This document shows, one piece after another, positions 7,766 through 13,161 of a stretch of 13,161 nucleotides of DNA (positions are counted from its first letter, which is position 1; each line of letters opens with the position of its first letter). Source of the stretch: Bacillota bacterium (GTDB taxonomy: Bacteria > Bacillota > Clostridia > Acetivibrionales > DSM-1351); NCBI GenBank assembly GCA_023417285.1, contig JAEZFR010000458.1, positions 1 to 13,161 of the forward strand, written 5' to 3'. The notes under the pieces are model-generated. The model saw nothing but the letters and a program-made list of their open reading frames with translations. It made no database searches and was not told the origin of the DNA. The translations under genes and the position numbers were made by a program.

Positions 7766-9208
7766 TTGGAGTGTTTAATCATAAAAATTTCAGGTTCTTT
7801 GGAGCAAAACATTACACTTTTGCGGGCAAATTTAAATATAGAAGCAAGTTTTGATATTATAGAAAAAAGGGTAAATATTGGTGGCAAAAAAGCGTACATG
7901 CTATTTATGGATGGGTTCATTAAGGACGACATAGCCCAGCGAATTTTGGCACAATTTCAAAAAATTCCACCTCAAACTATGTATTCTTTTCAAAATGCCG
8001 ATCAATTTTGTGATGCTCAAGTCTCATATACCGAGACAAGTCTCGAAACAGACGTGGACAAGATTGTTACACAAGTTCTATCCGGTACTACACTCTTACT
8101 GGTTGACGGGTTTACAGATGGCATTATATTGGATCTAAGAACCTTTCCGACGCGTTCTATTCAAGAACCCGATCTAGAAAAAACGACAAAGGGTTCAAAG
8201 GATGGTTTTGTAGAGACAGTAGTATTCAACACAGCGTTAATTAGGAGAAGAATCAGAGATCCCCAGCTCACCTTTGAAATGATTAATATTGGAAATAGAA
8301 GCAGGACCGATATAGTATTTGGCTATATTGACGATATCGTTGATAAATCAAAATTGGACAAAATAAGAAGAAGACTGTTAAATCTTGATGTTAGAAGTGT
8401 AACTATGCTTCAAGAATCCCTCATTGAGGGAATAATAAAGTCCAGCCGTTTTAACCCGTTCCCTAAAGCGCGATACACCGAACGTCCTGACGTGGCTGTA
8501 TCTCATTTGCTAGAAGGTAAAATTGTCATTATTATAGATAACTCTCCAAATATCATTTTGGTGCCTACCACATTTTTTGACTTTATACAGCAGGCAGAGG
8601 ATTACTACTATCCTGTAATAACGGGTAATTATATAAGAATAATACGTAACACTGTGTTCCTGCTGACTCTCATTTTTACACCTCTATGGCTGCTTGCAAC
8701 ACAAAATGTATCAGCACTGCCACCTTGGCTGCAATTCATTGGCCCACGAGAAACTGTTGCTATACCGCTGTTAGTACAATTTTTAATACTAGAGTTTGCG
8801 GTAGATGGCTTACAATTGGCATCACTAAATACCCCAAGTTCTTTGGGTACTTCTCTTAGCATTATCGGCGGCCTAATACTTGGTGACTTTGCTGTACAGG
8901 TTGGTTGGTTTGTCCCTGAAACAATACTATACATGGCCTTTGTGACTATTGGCTCCTTTGCACAACAGAGCACCGAGCTCATCTATGCTGTAAAATTCTT
9001 CAGAATTGTGTTACTTATTCTCGTTTGGGCTTTTAATGGTTGGGGATTCCTTGCAGGAATACTGTTTATGTTTATTGTTCTCAGCTTTACAAGAACATTG
9101 ACAGGGGACAGTTACCTATATCCTTTATTTCCATTCCATTGGCAGGATTTGAAGGGAAAAATCTTCAGGAGAACTTTGAGGAGTGGTAAGAAGAATAATC
9201 AAGGGTAG
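7766..9208 (+). CDS. GerA-family spore protein, most like SpoVAF
   Basis: 480 aa if translation begins at TTG 7766. The N-terminal soluble half contains the GerA/SpoVAF signature around RSIQEPDLEKTTKGSKDGFVE (130-150) and NTALIRRRIRDPQL (155-168). The C-terminal half has hydrophobic segments at roughly 290-312, 330-345, 362-380, 384-400, 408-424 and 427-443, then the family tail GDSYLYPLFPFHWQDLKG. GerA-type A subunits sit in the inner spore membrane and take part in germinant-triggered ion or dipicolinate release; SpoVAF belongs to this family and is usually encoded with spoVA genes. Here it stands alone, with no B or C subunit and no spoVA genes within the window. The start is doubtful: TTG 7766 has no ribosome binding site, whereas GGAG (7768-7771) is well spaced from an ATA at 7781, after which the sequence reads KISGSLEQN. 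It ends at a strong terminator. Confidence 0.88.
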   Translation: MECLIIKISGSLEQNITLLRANLNIEASFDIIEKRVNIGGKKAYMLFMDGFIKDDIAQRILAQFQKIPPQTMYSFQNADQFCDAQVSYTETSLETDVDKIVTQVLSGTTLLLVDGFTDGIILDLRTFPTRSIQEPDLEKTTKGSKDGFVETVVFNTALIRRRIRDPQLTFEMINIGNRSRTDIVFGYIDDIVDKSKLDKIRRRLLNLDVRSVTMLQESLIEGIIKSSRFNPFPKARYTERPDVAVSHLLEGKIVIIIDNSPNIILVPTTFFDFIQQAEDYYYPVITGNYIRIIRNTVFLLTLIFTPLWLLATQNVSALPPWLQFIGPRETVAIPLLVQFLILEFAVDGLQLASLNTPSSLGTSLSIIGGLILGDFAVQVGWFVPETILYMAFVTIGSFAQQSTELIYAVKFFRIVLLILVWAFNGWGFLAGILFMFIVLSFTRTLTGDSYLYPLFPFHWQDLKGKIFRRTLRSGKKNNQG

Positions 9209-9240
9209 GCATTTAATTAGGCGCAAGCCGGTGCATAATC

Positions 9241-9284
9241 AAAACGGCTTAATACCTGTTGTATGGGTATAAAGCCGTTTTTTT
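9241..9284 (+). terminator. Rho-independent terminator of the SpoVAF-like gene
   Basis: AAAACGGCTT and AAGCCGTTTT pair; the stem continues through ATACC/GGTAT after one mismatch, around an 8-nt loop, followed by T7. It may also act weakly for deoD from the other strand. Confidence 0.9.
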
Positions 9285-9357
9285 GGAAATATAAAAACGT
9301 TTTTTATTGTAATATAAATTGTTGTGAATTATACTAATCCATTTATCTACATATGCT

Positions 9358-9413
9358 ATTTATTACTGTGTTAATACATAGATTTATTGCTGTGTTAAAG
9401 ATTTATTACTGTT
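9358..9413. repeat. Three degenerate copies of ATTTATTRCTGTGTTAA
   Basis: Copies begin at 9358, 9382 and 9401, the last one shortened. They lie just downstream of the deoD stop codon. No function is evident; the low-complexity AT-rich context makes slippage a likely origin. Confidence 0.5.
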
Positions 9414-9425
9414 ATTTATATTGAT

Positions 9426-10133
9426 TTATGCTAACTCAAGAGCTATCTCCATCATACTAGTAAATGAGGTTTGTCTTTCTTCGGCAGTAGTGAGTTCGTG
9501 AGTCACGAGTGAATCGGATACAGTAAGCACACACAGGGCATTTGCACCAGCTCTAGCTGCATTCATATATAACGCCGCAGCTTCCATTTCAATAGCCAGA
9601 ACACCCATTCTCGCCCACTTCTTCCATACCTCCTTATCATCATCATAGAAAATATCAGAGGAGAGAATATTGCCTACCTTGATACCTATCCCCTTGTCTT
9701 CTGCAATTTTCACAGCCTTGCTTACAAGCTCCCAGGAAGCAGTTGGTGCAAATGTTCCTGGTAAACCATACTGGCTTGCAAAATTGGAATTTGTAGAAGC
9801 AGAAATACCCAAGATAATATCCCTAATCTTTACATCTTCCTGTATTGCTCCGCAGGAACCTATTCTAATAATGTTTTTTACTCCGTAGAAGTTAAATAGC
9901 TCATATGAATAAATGCCTATTGATGGCATTCCCATGCCTGAACCCATTATTGAAACCTTTTTGCCTTTGTAGGTACCTGTATAACCAAACATATTTCTAA
10001 CAGTATTAAACTGCTGAGCATCCTCTAGATAAGTCTCTGCTATAAACTTTGCACGCAATGGATCTCCAGGCATTAAAACGGTTTCGGCAATAATGCCCTT
10101 TTCACTAACATTTATATGTGGGGTTGGTATCAT
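9426..10133 (-). CDS. deoD: Purine nucleoside phosphorylase, DeoD type
   Basis: 235 aa, the usual length for this hexameric cytoplasmic enzyme of purine salvage, which splits (deoxy)inosine, (deoxy)guanosine and (deoxy)adenosine with phosphate. The start is ATG 10133, with AAAGGAGGAG 7 nt upstream. Conserved active-site features by alignment with E. coli DeoD: TPH (H6), MPGDPLRAK (phosphate loop, G23 and R27), R46 in NTVRNMFGYTG, R90 in IIRIGSCGA, the nucleoside-binding EMEAAA (E182-M183-E184), and SDSL with general acid D207. Nothing is missing. It is transcribed divergently from the tRNA operon and convergently with the SpoVAF-like gene, so it looks monocistronic. Confidence 0.97.
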   Translation of the reverse strand: MIPTPHINVSEKGIIAETVLMPGDPLRAKFIAETYLEDAQQFNTVRNMFGYTGTYKGKKVSIMGSGMGMPSIGIYSYELFNFYGVKNIIRIGSCGAIQEDVKIRDIILGISASTNSNFASQYGLPGTFAPTASWELVSKAVKIAEDKGIGIKVGNILSSDIFYDDDKEVWKKWARMGVLAIEMEAAALYMNAARAGANALCVLTVSDSLVTHELTTAEERQTSFTSMMEIALELA

Positions 10134-10239
10134 GCAATCACTCCTCCTTTTTTGGTATAGCTTTATTATTACAAAATTTTATATAAAAATAAATAATTAT
10201 TTGGTAATATAGTAGTAAATATTAACATTAAAATAATAG

Positions 10240-10269
10240 TTGACTTACTAAAAACTGCTATGCTATAAT
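10240..10269 (+). promoter_or_regulatory. Promoter of the tRNA-Val/tRNA-Thr operon
   Basis: TTGACT (10240-10245), 18-bp spacer, TATAAT (10264-10269) preceded by TGC, which makes an extended -10. Transcription would start about 35 nt before tRNA-Val. Confidence 0.85.
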
Positions 10270-10309
10270 ACCTCTTGCAGACAACGACTGCATTTATTGA
10301 CAGCTAAAT

Positions 10310-10385
10310 GGGAGCTTAGCTCAGCTGGGAGAGCATCTGCCTTACAAGCAGAGGGTCATAGGTTCGAGCCCTATAGTTCCCACCA
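10310..10385 (+). tRNA. tRNA-Val (anticodon TAC)
   Basis: 76 nt including an encoded CCA. Acceptor arm GGGAGCT pairs with AGTTCCC (one G-U). D loop AGCTCAGCTGGGAGAGC, anticodon loop CTTACAA inside the CTGCC...GCAG arm, and TΨC loop GGTTCGAGCC are all standard. Confidence 0.97.
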
Positions 10386-10389
10386 TTGC

Positions 10390-10465
10390 GCTGGCGTAGC
10401 TCAGCAGGTAGAGCAGCTGACTTGTAATCAGCAGGTCGGGGGTTCGATTCCGTCCGCCAGCTCCA
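10390..10465 (+). tRNA. tRNA-Thr (anticodon TGT)
   Basis: 76 nt including an encoded CCA. Acceptor GCTGGCG pairs with CGCCAGC, discriminator T. The anticodon loop is CTTGTAA in the CTGA...TCAG arm, and the T loop reads GGTTCGATTC. It lies 4 nt after tRNA-Val, so both come from one transcript. Confidence 0.97.
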
Positions 10466-10502
10466 AATAAGAGAAAAGCAAATGCTTTTCTCTTATTTTT
10501 TA
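10465..10502 (+). terminator. Terminator of the tRNA operon
   Basis: AAATAAGAGAAAAGC pairs perfectly with GCTTTTCTCTTATTT around a short loop and runs into a T stretch. The first base of the stem is the last base of tRNA-Thr CCA. Confidence 0.9.
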
Positions 10503-10510
10503 TATACTAA

Positions 10511-10539
10511 TTGACTTTCCACTTAAAAGGAAGTATGAT
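10511..10539 (+). promoter_or_regulatory. Promoter of the YgbA-family gene
   Basis: TTGACT (10511-10516), 17-bp spacer, TATGAT (10534-10539). The predicted start near 10546 falls at the first of two palindromes (10545-10566). Confidence 0.75.
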
Positions 10540-10544
10540 GTTAT

Positions 10545-10566
10545 TAGTTAGCGGTGTCTAACCATA
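10545..10566. promoter_or_regulatory. Operator-like palindrome 1 (GTTAGC-GGTG-TCTAAC)
   Basis: Imperfect dyad inside TAGTTAGC...CTAACCATA, nearly identical to the copy at 10593-10614. It covers the predicted transcription start, where a bound repressor would block initiation. Confidence 0.6.
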
Positions 10567-10592
10567 GTTGGTGCCGCATATTTTAAGCAGTC

Positions 10593-10614
10593 TAGTTAGC
10601 CGTTGCTAACTATA
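10593..10614. promoter_or_regulatory. Operator-like palindrome 2 (GTTAGC-CGTT-GCTAAC)
   Basis: Perfect 6-4-6 dyad inside TAGTTAGC...CTAACTATA. It matches palindrome 1 at all but four of 22 positions and starts 48 bp after it. It lies in the 5' leader, before the GGAGG ribosome binding site. It could also fold as a small RNA hairpin. Confidence 0.6.
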
Positions 10615-10641
10615 TGCGCTGTCGGAGTGGAGGTAATAGTA

Positions 10642-10974
10642 ATGCCTAAGAATATTCAGACAAAGCGAGCGCAAGAAAAAGTTCTTGTATCGCAAATGAT
10701 TGCCTTGTATTGTAGAAGAAAGCATGGAGGCAAACATGGTCTTTGCAAGGAATGTTCCGAACTTGATATTTACTCAAGGCAACGCAGCGATAGGTGTCCT
10801 TTTATGGAGACCAAGACCTTTTGCTCTAACTGCAAGGTGCATTGCTATAAACCTGACATGCGTGAAAAGATTCGTGAGGTAATGCGATTCTCCGGGCCAC
10901 GAATGATATTCTCACACCCAGTCACTGCAGTCCGTCACGTTATCCAAACCACAAAAGAGAAGAAAAATATTTAA
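10642..10974 (+). CDS. YgbA-family (nitrous oxide-stimulated promoter family) Cys-rich protein
   Basis: 110 aa. I chose ATG 10642 because GGAGG stands 8-9 nt upstream; the TTG at 10603 would extend it by 13 residues without a ribosome binding site. The pattern is that of the YgbA_NO family: YCRRKHG (C24), LCKECSELDIYS (C35, C38), CPF (C52), TFCSNCKVHCYKP (C61, C64, C68), and the C-terminal VMRFSGPRMIFSHPV. Seven cysteines and several histidines suggest metal binding or thiol chemistry. In enterobacteria ygbA is induced by nitric oxide through NsrR; its exact activity is not settled. No membrane segment is visible. Two palindromes sit in its promoter and leader. The DUF2325 gene follows 162 bp later with no clear terminator, so the two may be co-transcribed. 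Confidence 0.85.
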   Translation: MPKNIQTKRAQEKVLVSQMIALYCRRKHGGKHGLCKECSELDIYSRQRSDRCPFMETKTFCSNCKVHCYKPDMREKIREVMRFSGPRMIFSHPVTAVRHVIQTTKEKKNI

Positions 10975-11070
10975 ACGATCAAATCTATTAAAAAATATCT
11001 ATAAAGTAATAAAAATAAAGCTGCAATATTTAAATATTTACACAGATTTAAAATTAGATAAGTTATAAAC

Positions 11071-11116
11071 GAAGTCATAAAGGATTAATAAGAGAAGTTA
11101 TAAAGAATTAATAAGA
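11071..11116. repeat. Two tandem 23-bp repeats before the DUF2325 gene
   Basis: GAAGTCATAAAGGATTAATAAGA-type unit at 11071-11093 and again at 11094-11116, with two differences. A further partial match (AAGTTATAAA) begins at 11060. The array ends about 10 nt before the gene's ribosome binding site. Confidence 0.8.
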
Positions 11117-11136
11117 GAGTAGAAGGGAGAATTAAT

Positions 11137-11415
11137 ATGAGTGTAGTAATAGTAGGAGGAAACGAATGTATGCTTCGCCAATATAAAAACCTCTGCGGTG
11201 AGTACAAATGTAAAGCGAAAGTATACCCCAAAATGTCCAGTAGCCTCAAGGACATTGGAAGCCCAGATTTATTAGTTTTATTTACTAGTACCGTTTCACA
11301 CAAAATGATACGCTGCGCGTTGAGCGAGGTTAAAGGCCGGAATATTAAGATTGCACGCTCTCATACCAGCTCAATTGCTGCACTAAAAAACATACTTGAG
11401 GAACACGCAGTGTAA
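11137..11415 (+). CDS. DUF2325 small protein of unknown function
   Basis: 92 aa with an ATG start preceded by AAGGGAGA at good spacing. It begins with MSVVIVGGNECMLRQYK, a short beta strand and glycine turn, and ends with RSHTSSIAALKNILEE, both typical of stand-alone DUF2325 proteins. C11, C20, C25, C60 and H55, H76 could bind a metal or take part in redox chemistry. The biochemical role of the family is unknown to me. Its placement behind the YgbA-family gene suggests it shares that stress context, but this is inference. It appears cytoplasmic and complete. Confidence 0.85.
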   Translation: MSVVIVGGNECMLRQYKNLCGEYKCKAKVYPKMSSSLKDIGSPDLLVLFTSTVSHKMIRCALSEVKGRNIKIARSHTSSIAALKNILEEHAV

Positions 11416-11518
11416 GTGCTCGGTAAAAATAATGGAGTATGTACGGTTACATAAAATCAAATGTACAAGATATATAAATATTATCAACTAAATTATACAT
11501 GCCACGGAATATCTATGT

Positions 11519-11562
11519 ATGGTAACCACTTATATCTATCATGGTAACCACTGATATATATG
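11519..11562. repeat. Two tandem 22-bp repeats containing TGGTAACCA
   Basis: ATGGTAACCACT followed by an AT-rich tail, at 11519-11540 and 11541-11562. Each holds the perfect palindrome TGGTAACCA core. The array ends 8 bp before the -35 box at 11571, a usual place for an activator or operator. Confidence 0.65.
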
Positions 11563-11570
11563 AAAGATAA

Positions 11571-11599
11571 TTGACTTGATTTATTAAAGTATATATAAT
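11571..11599 (+). promoter_or_regulatory. Promoter of the guanidine riboswitch-exporter unit
   Basis: TTGACT (11571-11576), 17-bp spacer, TATAAT (11594-11599). Transcription would start near 11606, about 75 nt before the riboswitch core. Confidence 0.8.
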
Positions 11600-11681
11600 A
11601 AACTACACAATGTTATATGACAAGCTATAATAAGTTATATAATAAACTACAAGTAAGTATATAACATAATATTTAATAGGT

Positions 11682-11838
11682 TATCTAGGGTTCCGCAGTA
11701 TGCAGATAGTGAACAGCGATATAGATCGTTCTAATAGAAGCTGCTAACAGCTTGCATTCTTCTTACTGGACTTGTGACCAAGAGATAACTCACAGCTTAT
11801 AGGCTGTGTCACGGAGGGATAAAAGCCTGGGAGGTATC
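11682..11838 (+). ncRNA. Guanidine-I (ykkC) riboswitch
   Basis: Conserved blocks of this class are visible: CTAGGGTTCCG (11685-11695), an ACTGG/AAGAG region (11765-11784), a hairpin CACAGC-TTATAG-GCTGTG (11791-11808), then ACGGAGGGATAAAAGCC (11811-11827) leading to TGGGAG. The downstream gene is a guanidinium exporter, the classical partner. The 3' conserved block overlaps the 5' arm of the terminator at 11822-11860, so bound guanidinium should prevent termination and turn the exporter on. The segment between GGTTCCG and ACTGG is longer than usual, and the CTGGTCCGAGAG block is interrupted. Confidence 0.92.
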
Positions 11839-11866
11839 AAGATGATATCTTCCAGGCTTTAATTTT
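11822..11866 (+). terminator. Riboswitch-controlled intrinsic terminator
   Basis: AAAGCCTGGGAGGTATC (11822-11838) pairs over its full 17 nt, with two G-U pairs, to GATATCTTCCAGGCTTT (11844-11860). The loop is AAGAT, and a T5 run follows (11863-11867). It competes with the riboswitch fold. Confidence 0.9.
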
Positions 11867-11889
11867 TAACTAAAGGAGTTGTTAATTAA

Positions 11890-12207
11890 AAGGCGTGGCT
11901 TTATCTTTTCATTGCAGGAATTTTTGAAGTAATATGGGCTATGGGTCTCAAATACTCTCATGGGTTTACAAAATTATACCCATCCTTGATTACATTAGGA
12001 GGAATGATAATAAGCTTCTACCTCTTGTCACTTGCAACAAAATCACTCCCAATAGGCACTGCATATGCTGTGTGGACGGGAATTGGTGCCTTGGGTACAG
12101 TAATATTAGGTATCTTTCTTTTCAATGAACCACTTAGCATACAACGAATTGTTTTTCTAGGTTTAATTTTGATAGGGATATTCGGACTCAAGCTTACTTC
12201 AGCATAA
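11890..12207 (+). CDS. gdx: Guanidinium exporter of the SMR family (Gdx/SugE), start codon apparently ATG to AAG
   Basis: Small four-helix membrane antiporter that works as an antiparallel dimer and exports guanidinium in exchange for protons. From codon 11890 the sequence reads AWLYLFIAGIFEVIWAMGLK, very close to Gdx-Clo, with the essential E13 at codon 11926. Later parts match too: LPIGTAYAVWTGIGALGTV (around 50-70) and IVFLGLILIGIFGLKL at the end. 105 aa is the normal length. The expected ATG before AWL is AAG (11890-11892), preceded directly by an in-frame TAA (11887-11889). The first in-frame ATG (11941) lies after E13 and would remove most of helix 1. AAAGGAG (11872-11878) is suitably placed for a start at 11890. 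Either the start codon is mutated, or an error is present, or a non-standard start is used. The riboswitch strongly supports the function. Confidence 0.85.
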   Translation, partial: KAWLYLFIAGIFEVIWAMGLKYSHGFTKLYPSLITLGGMIISFYLLSLATKSLPIGTAYAVWTGIGALGTVILGIFLFNEPLSIQRIVFLGLILIGIFGLKLTSA

Positions 12208-12232
12208 AACTGGCTTTGTACCTTGTGGCCCA

Positions 12233-12433
12233 TGCAAGCTTGTAAGCAAGACTTTATTATATGTAAGCTTGTGCCGTATGTAAGCTTGTACCGCATATAA
12301 ACCTGTACCGCATGTAAGCTTTCAAGGGCATGCAAGCTTGTATCACATGCTAACTTGTATTGCATGCTTTGCTTACTTGTACTACATACTTACTTGTATT
12401 ACATGCTTACTTGTACTACATGCTTACTGTCAC
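12233..12433. repeat. Array of about 11 degenerate 17-bp repeats
   Basis: Units run mostly head to tail, from TGTAAGCTTGTACCGCA-like copies (12262-12347) to TGCTTACTTGTACTACA-like copies (12370-12420). Two of the latter (12370-12386 and 12404-12420) are identical. The period of 17 is not a multiple of three, and the array lies between the exporter stop codon and its terminator, so it is non-coding. Confidence 0.85.
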
Positions 12434-12448
12434 TATTACGGGCATAGT

Positions 12449-12484
12449 AAAAGCTTGAAATAAATTTACTATTTCAAGCTTTTT
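12449..12484 (+). terminator. Intrinsic terminator after the exporter gene and 17-bp array
   Basis: Perfect 14-bp stem AAAAGCTTGAAATA / TATTTCAAGCTTTT with a 7-nt loop and a short T run. The stem contains the AAGCTTG core also seen in the repeat array. Confidence 0.85.
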
Positions 12485-12572
12485 AATTATTTTGTCTTAA
12501 CTGATTTATCGCTATCCTAATTTGTCTTTACTTGTTTTGATCTTAAGCTATTATATTCACAAAGCGGTTCCA

Positions 12573-12590
12573 AGCACCTTTTATGGTGCT
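12573..12590 (-). terminator. Small hairpin after the effector-binding gene, possible weak terminator
   Basis: AGCACC and GGTGCT pair (6 bp, 6-nt loop) directly after the stop codon. No T run follows on the minus strand, so termination activity is doubtful. Confidence 0.3.
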
Positions 12591-12592
12591 CC

Positions 12593-13161
12593 TCATTCTT
12601 TTAATTTAACAGGCATATATAAATCAATTTCAGTATCCATTTCTATAAGTGGCTTATCTATCTTATATTCCTCAAAAAACCACCAATCTCCAAAGGCATA
12701 TTTAGGGCTTTTCGAAATCCAATTAATAAATTCACTCCAAGCTCCACCCAAATATCTATATTTTGCTTTCATAACAGCGTAATGCCCACCATTAAACTGC
12801 TCTAACTGAATATTATCATCATTGGTAACAAAATCTCTATCAACCGTTACATGAATCTTGTAGAAGAAGTCCTCGCGTCCCATTCTATCATGATTATAGT
12901 AACCAAAAAATCTATGCTCTTTACCATCTTCAAATATCCCTCTGTCCTTAGCCCAGTTTAATAGAAACTCACGCCCCTTTTCAATAGCGTTATTCCCCGT
13001 TACAGTATATGAGGCAGTCCACATTGGTTCAACATCAACAAAGGTTTTAGTATTATCTAATTCTGCACGCTCCATAATTGGCATATATAAATCAATTCCA
13101 CCAACATGATTAAATGCGTCATCAAAACCTAAATGCTCCTCTAGCCATTGGTGTCCTCCAT
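12593..13161 (-). CDS. C-terminal part of a regulator-like protein with two GyrI-like effector-binding modules
   Basis: The frame is open from the window edge (13159) to the stop at 12593, so the true start lies outside; the internal ATG at 13084 is not the start because homologous sequence continues upstream. The last ~165 residues look like a GyrI-like/AraC effector-binding module (TASYTVTGNNAIEKGREFL, GGHYAVMKAKYRYLG, EIDLYMPV at the end). The upstream fragment ends in WLEEHLGFDD...GGIDLYMPI, the same kind of module ending, so two modules lie in tandem. Such domains bind small hydrophobic or cationic ligands and often form the tail of AraC- or MerR-type transcription factors or stand-alone GyrI-like proteins. 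No DNA-binding domain is visible in the window, so its class is undecided. Confidence 0.7.
   Translation of the reverse strand, partial: GGHQWLEEHLGFDDAFNHVGGIDLYMPIMERAELDNTKTFVDVEPMWTASYTVTGNNAIEKGREFLLNWAKDRGIFEDGKEHRFFGYYNHDRMGREDFFYKIHVTVDRDFVTNDDNIQLEQFNGGHYAVMKAKYRYLGGAWSEFINWISKSPKYAFGDWWFFEEYKIDKPLIEMDTEIDLYMPVKLKE

Noticed and set aside
8629..8982. Antisense 117-codon frame inside the SpoVAF-like gene
   Set aside because: No start signal and low-complexity composition; the plus-strand frame carries clear family motifs.
10310..10465. tRNA cluster as an integration site for a mobile element
   Set aside because: No integrase, no repeat of the tRNA 3' end elsewhere in the window, and both tRNAs end in an intact terminator.
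11591..11652. Direct repeat TATAATAAACTACA before the riboswitch
   Set aside because: Two short AT-rich copies; likely chance or slippage in the leader, and the second lacks a good -35 box.
12018..12365. Minus-strand open frame of 115 codons with repetitive peptide
   Set aside because: It is the antisense of the exporter's 3' part plus the 17-bp array; the repeats fall in different frames and there is no ribosome binding site or family match.
12233..12433. 17-bp array as a CRISPR
   Set aside because: Units are contiguous with no spacers and are too short; no cas genes nearby.

Overview
The window looks like chromosomal DNA from a low-GC, endospore-forming member of the Clostridia (Bacillota). 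The AT-rich intergenic DNA, strong AGGAGG-type ribosome binding sites, a GerA/SpoVAF-family spore protein, an LtaS-like enzyme and a Gdx-Clo-like guanidinium exporter behind a guanidine-I riboswitch all point that way. The genus cannot be fixed from the sequence alone. I see no transposase, integrase, phage gene or CRISPR array.

Left part (1-7656, all on the minus strand). Reading in the direction of transcription: an LtaS-type sulfatase-fold membrane enzyme with about 13 predicted membrane segments (7656-5185), an orphan 7TM-PAS histidine kinase (5122-3224), a Cys-rich zinc-ribbon-like protein of unknown function (3065-2433) and transcription terminator Rho (2206 to beyond base 1). Rho and the kinase have their own consensus promoters. 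The Rho is unusual: about 400 extra residues lie between its N-terminal domain and its RNA-binding cold-shock domain, and the last part is Q/N-rich with five hexapeptide repeats, resembling a prion-like domain.

Middle part (7700-10502). A lone SpoVAF/GerA-family gene runs on the plus strand and ends at a strong terminator (9241-9284). deoD, a purine nucleoside phosphorylase gene, runs on the minus strand. A two-tRNA operon, Val(TAC) and Thr(TGT), follows on the plus strand with a near-ideal extended -10 promoter and a strong terminator.

Right part (10503-12484, plus strand). A YgbA-family (NO-stimulated) Cys-rich protein is followed by a small DUF2325 protein. A consensus promoter precedes them, with two near-identical palindromes at and just downstream of the predicted transcription start, so this looks like a regulated stress cassette, probably nitrosative. 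Next comes a promoter with 22-bp tandem repeats just upstream, then a guanidine-I riboswitch whose 3' half overlaps a 17-bp terminator stem, then a guanidinium exporter gene. The exporter's expected ATG start reads AAG. About 200 bp of degenerate 17-bp repeats and a terminator follow.

Right edge (12593-13161, minus strand). This is the C-terminal part of a protein with two tandem GyrI-like effector-binding modules, probably the tail of an AraC- or MerR-type regulator.

Gene-free stretches over 300 bp. 11416-11889 holds the 22-bp repeats, promoter, riboswitch and terminator; 11416-11518 shows nothing recognisable. 12208-12592 holds the 17-bp repeat array and the terminator.
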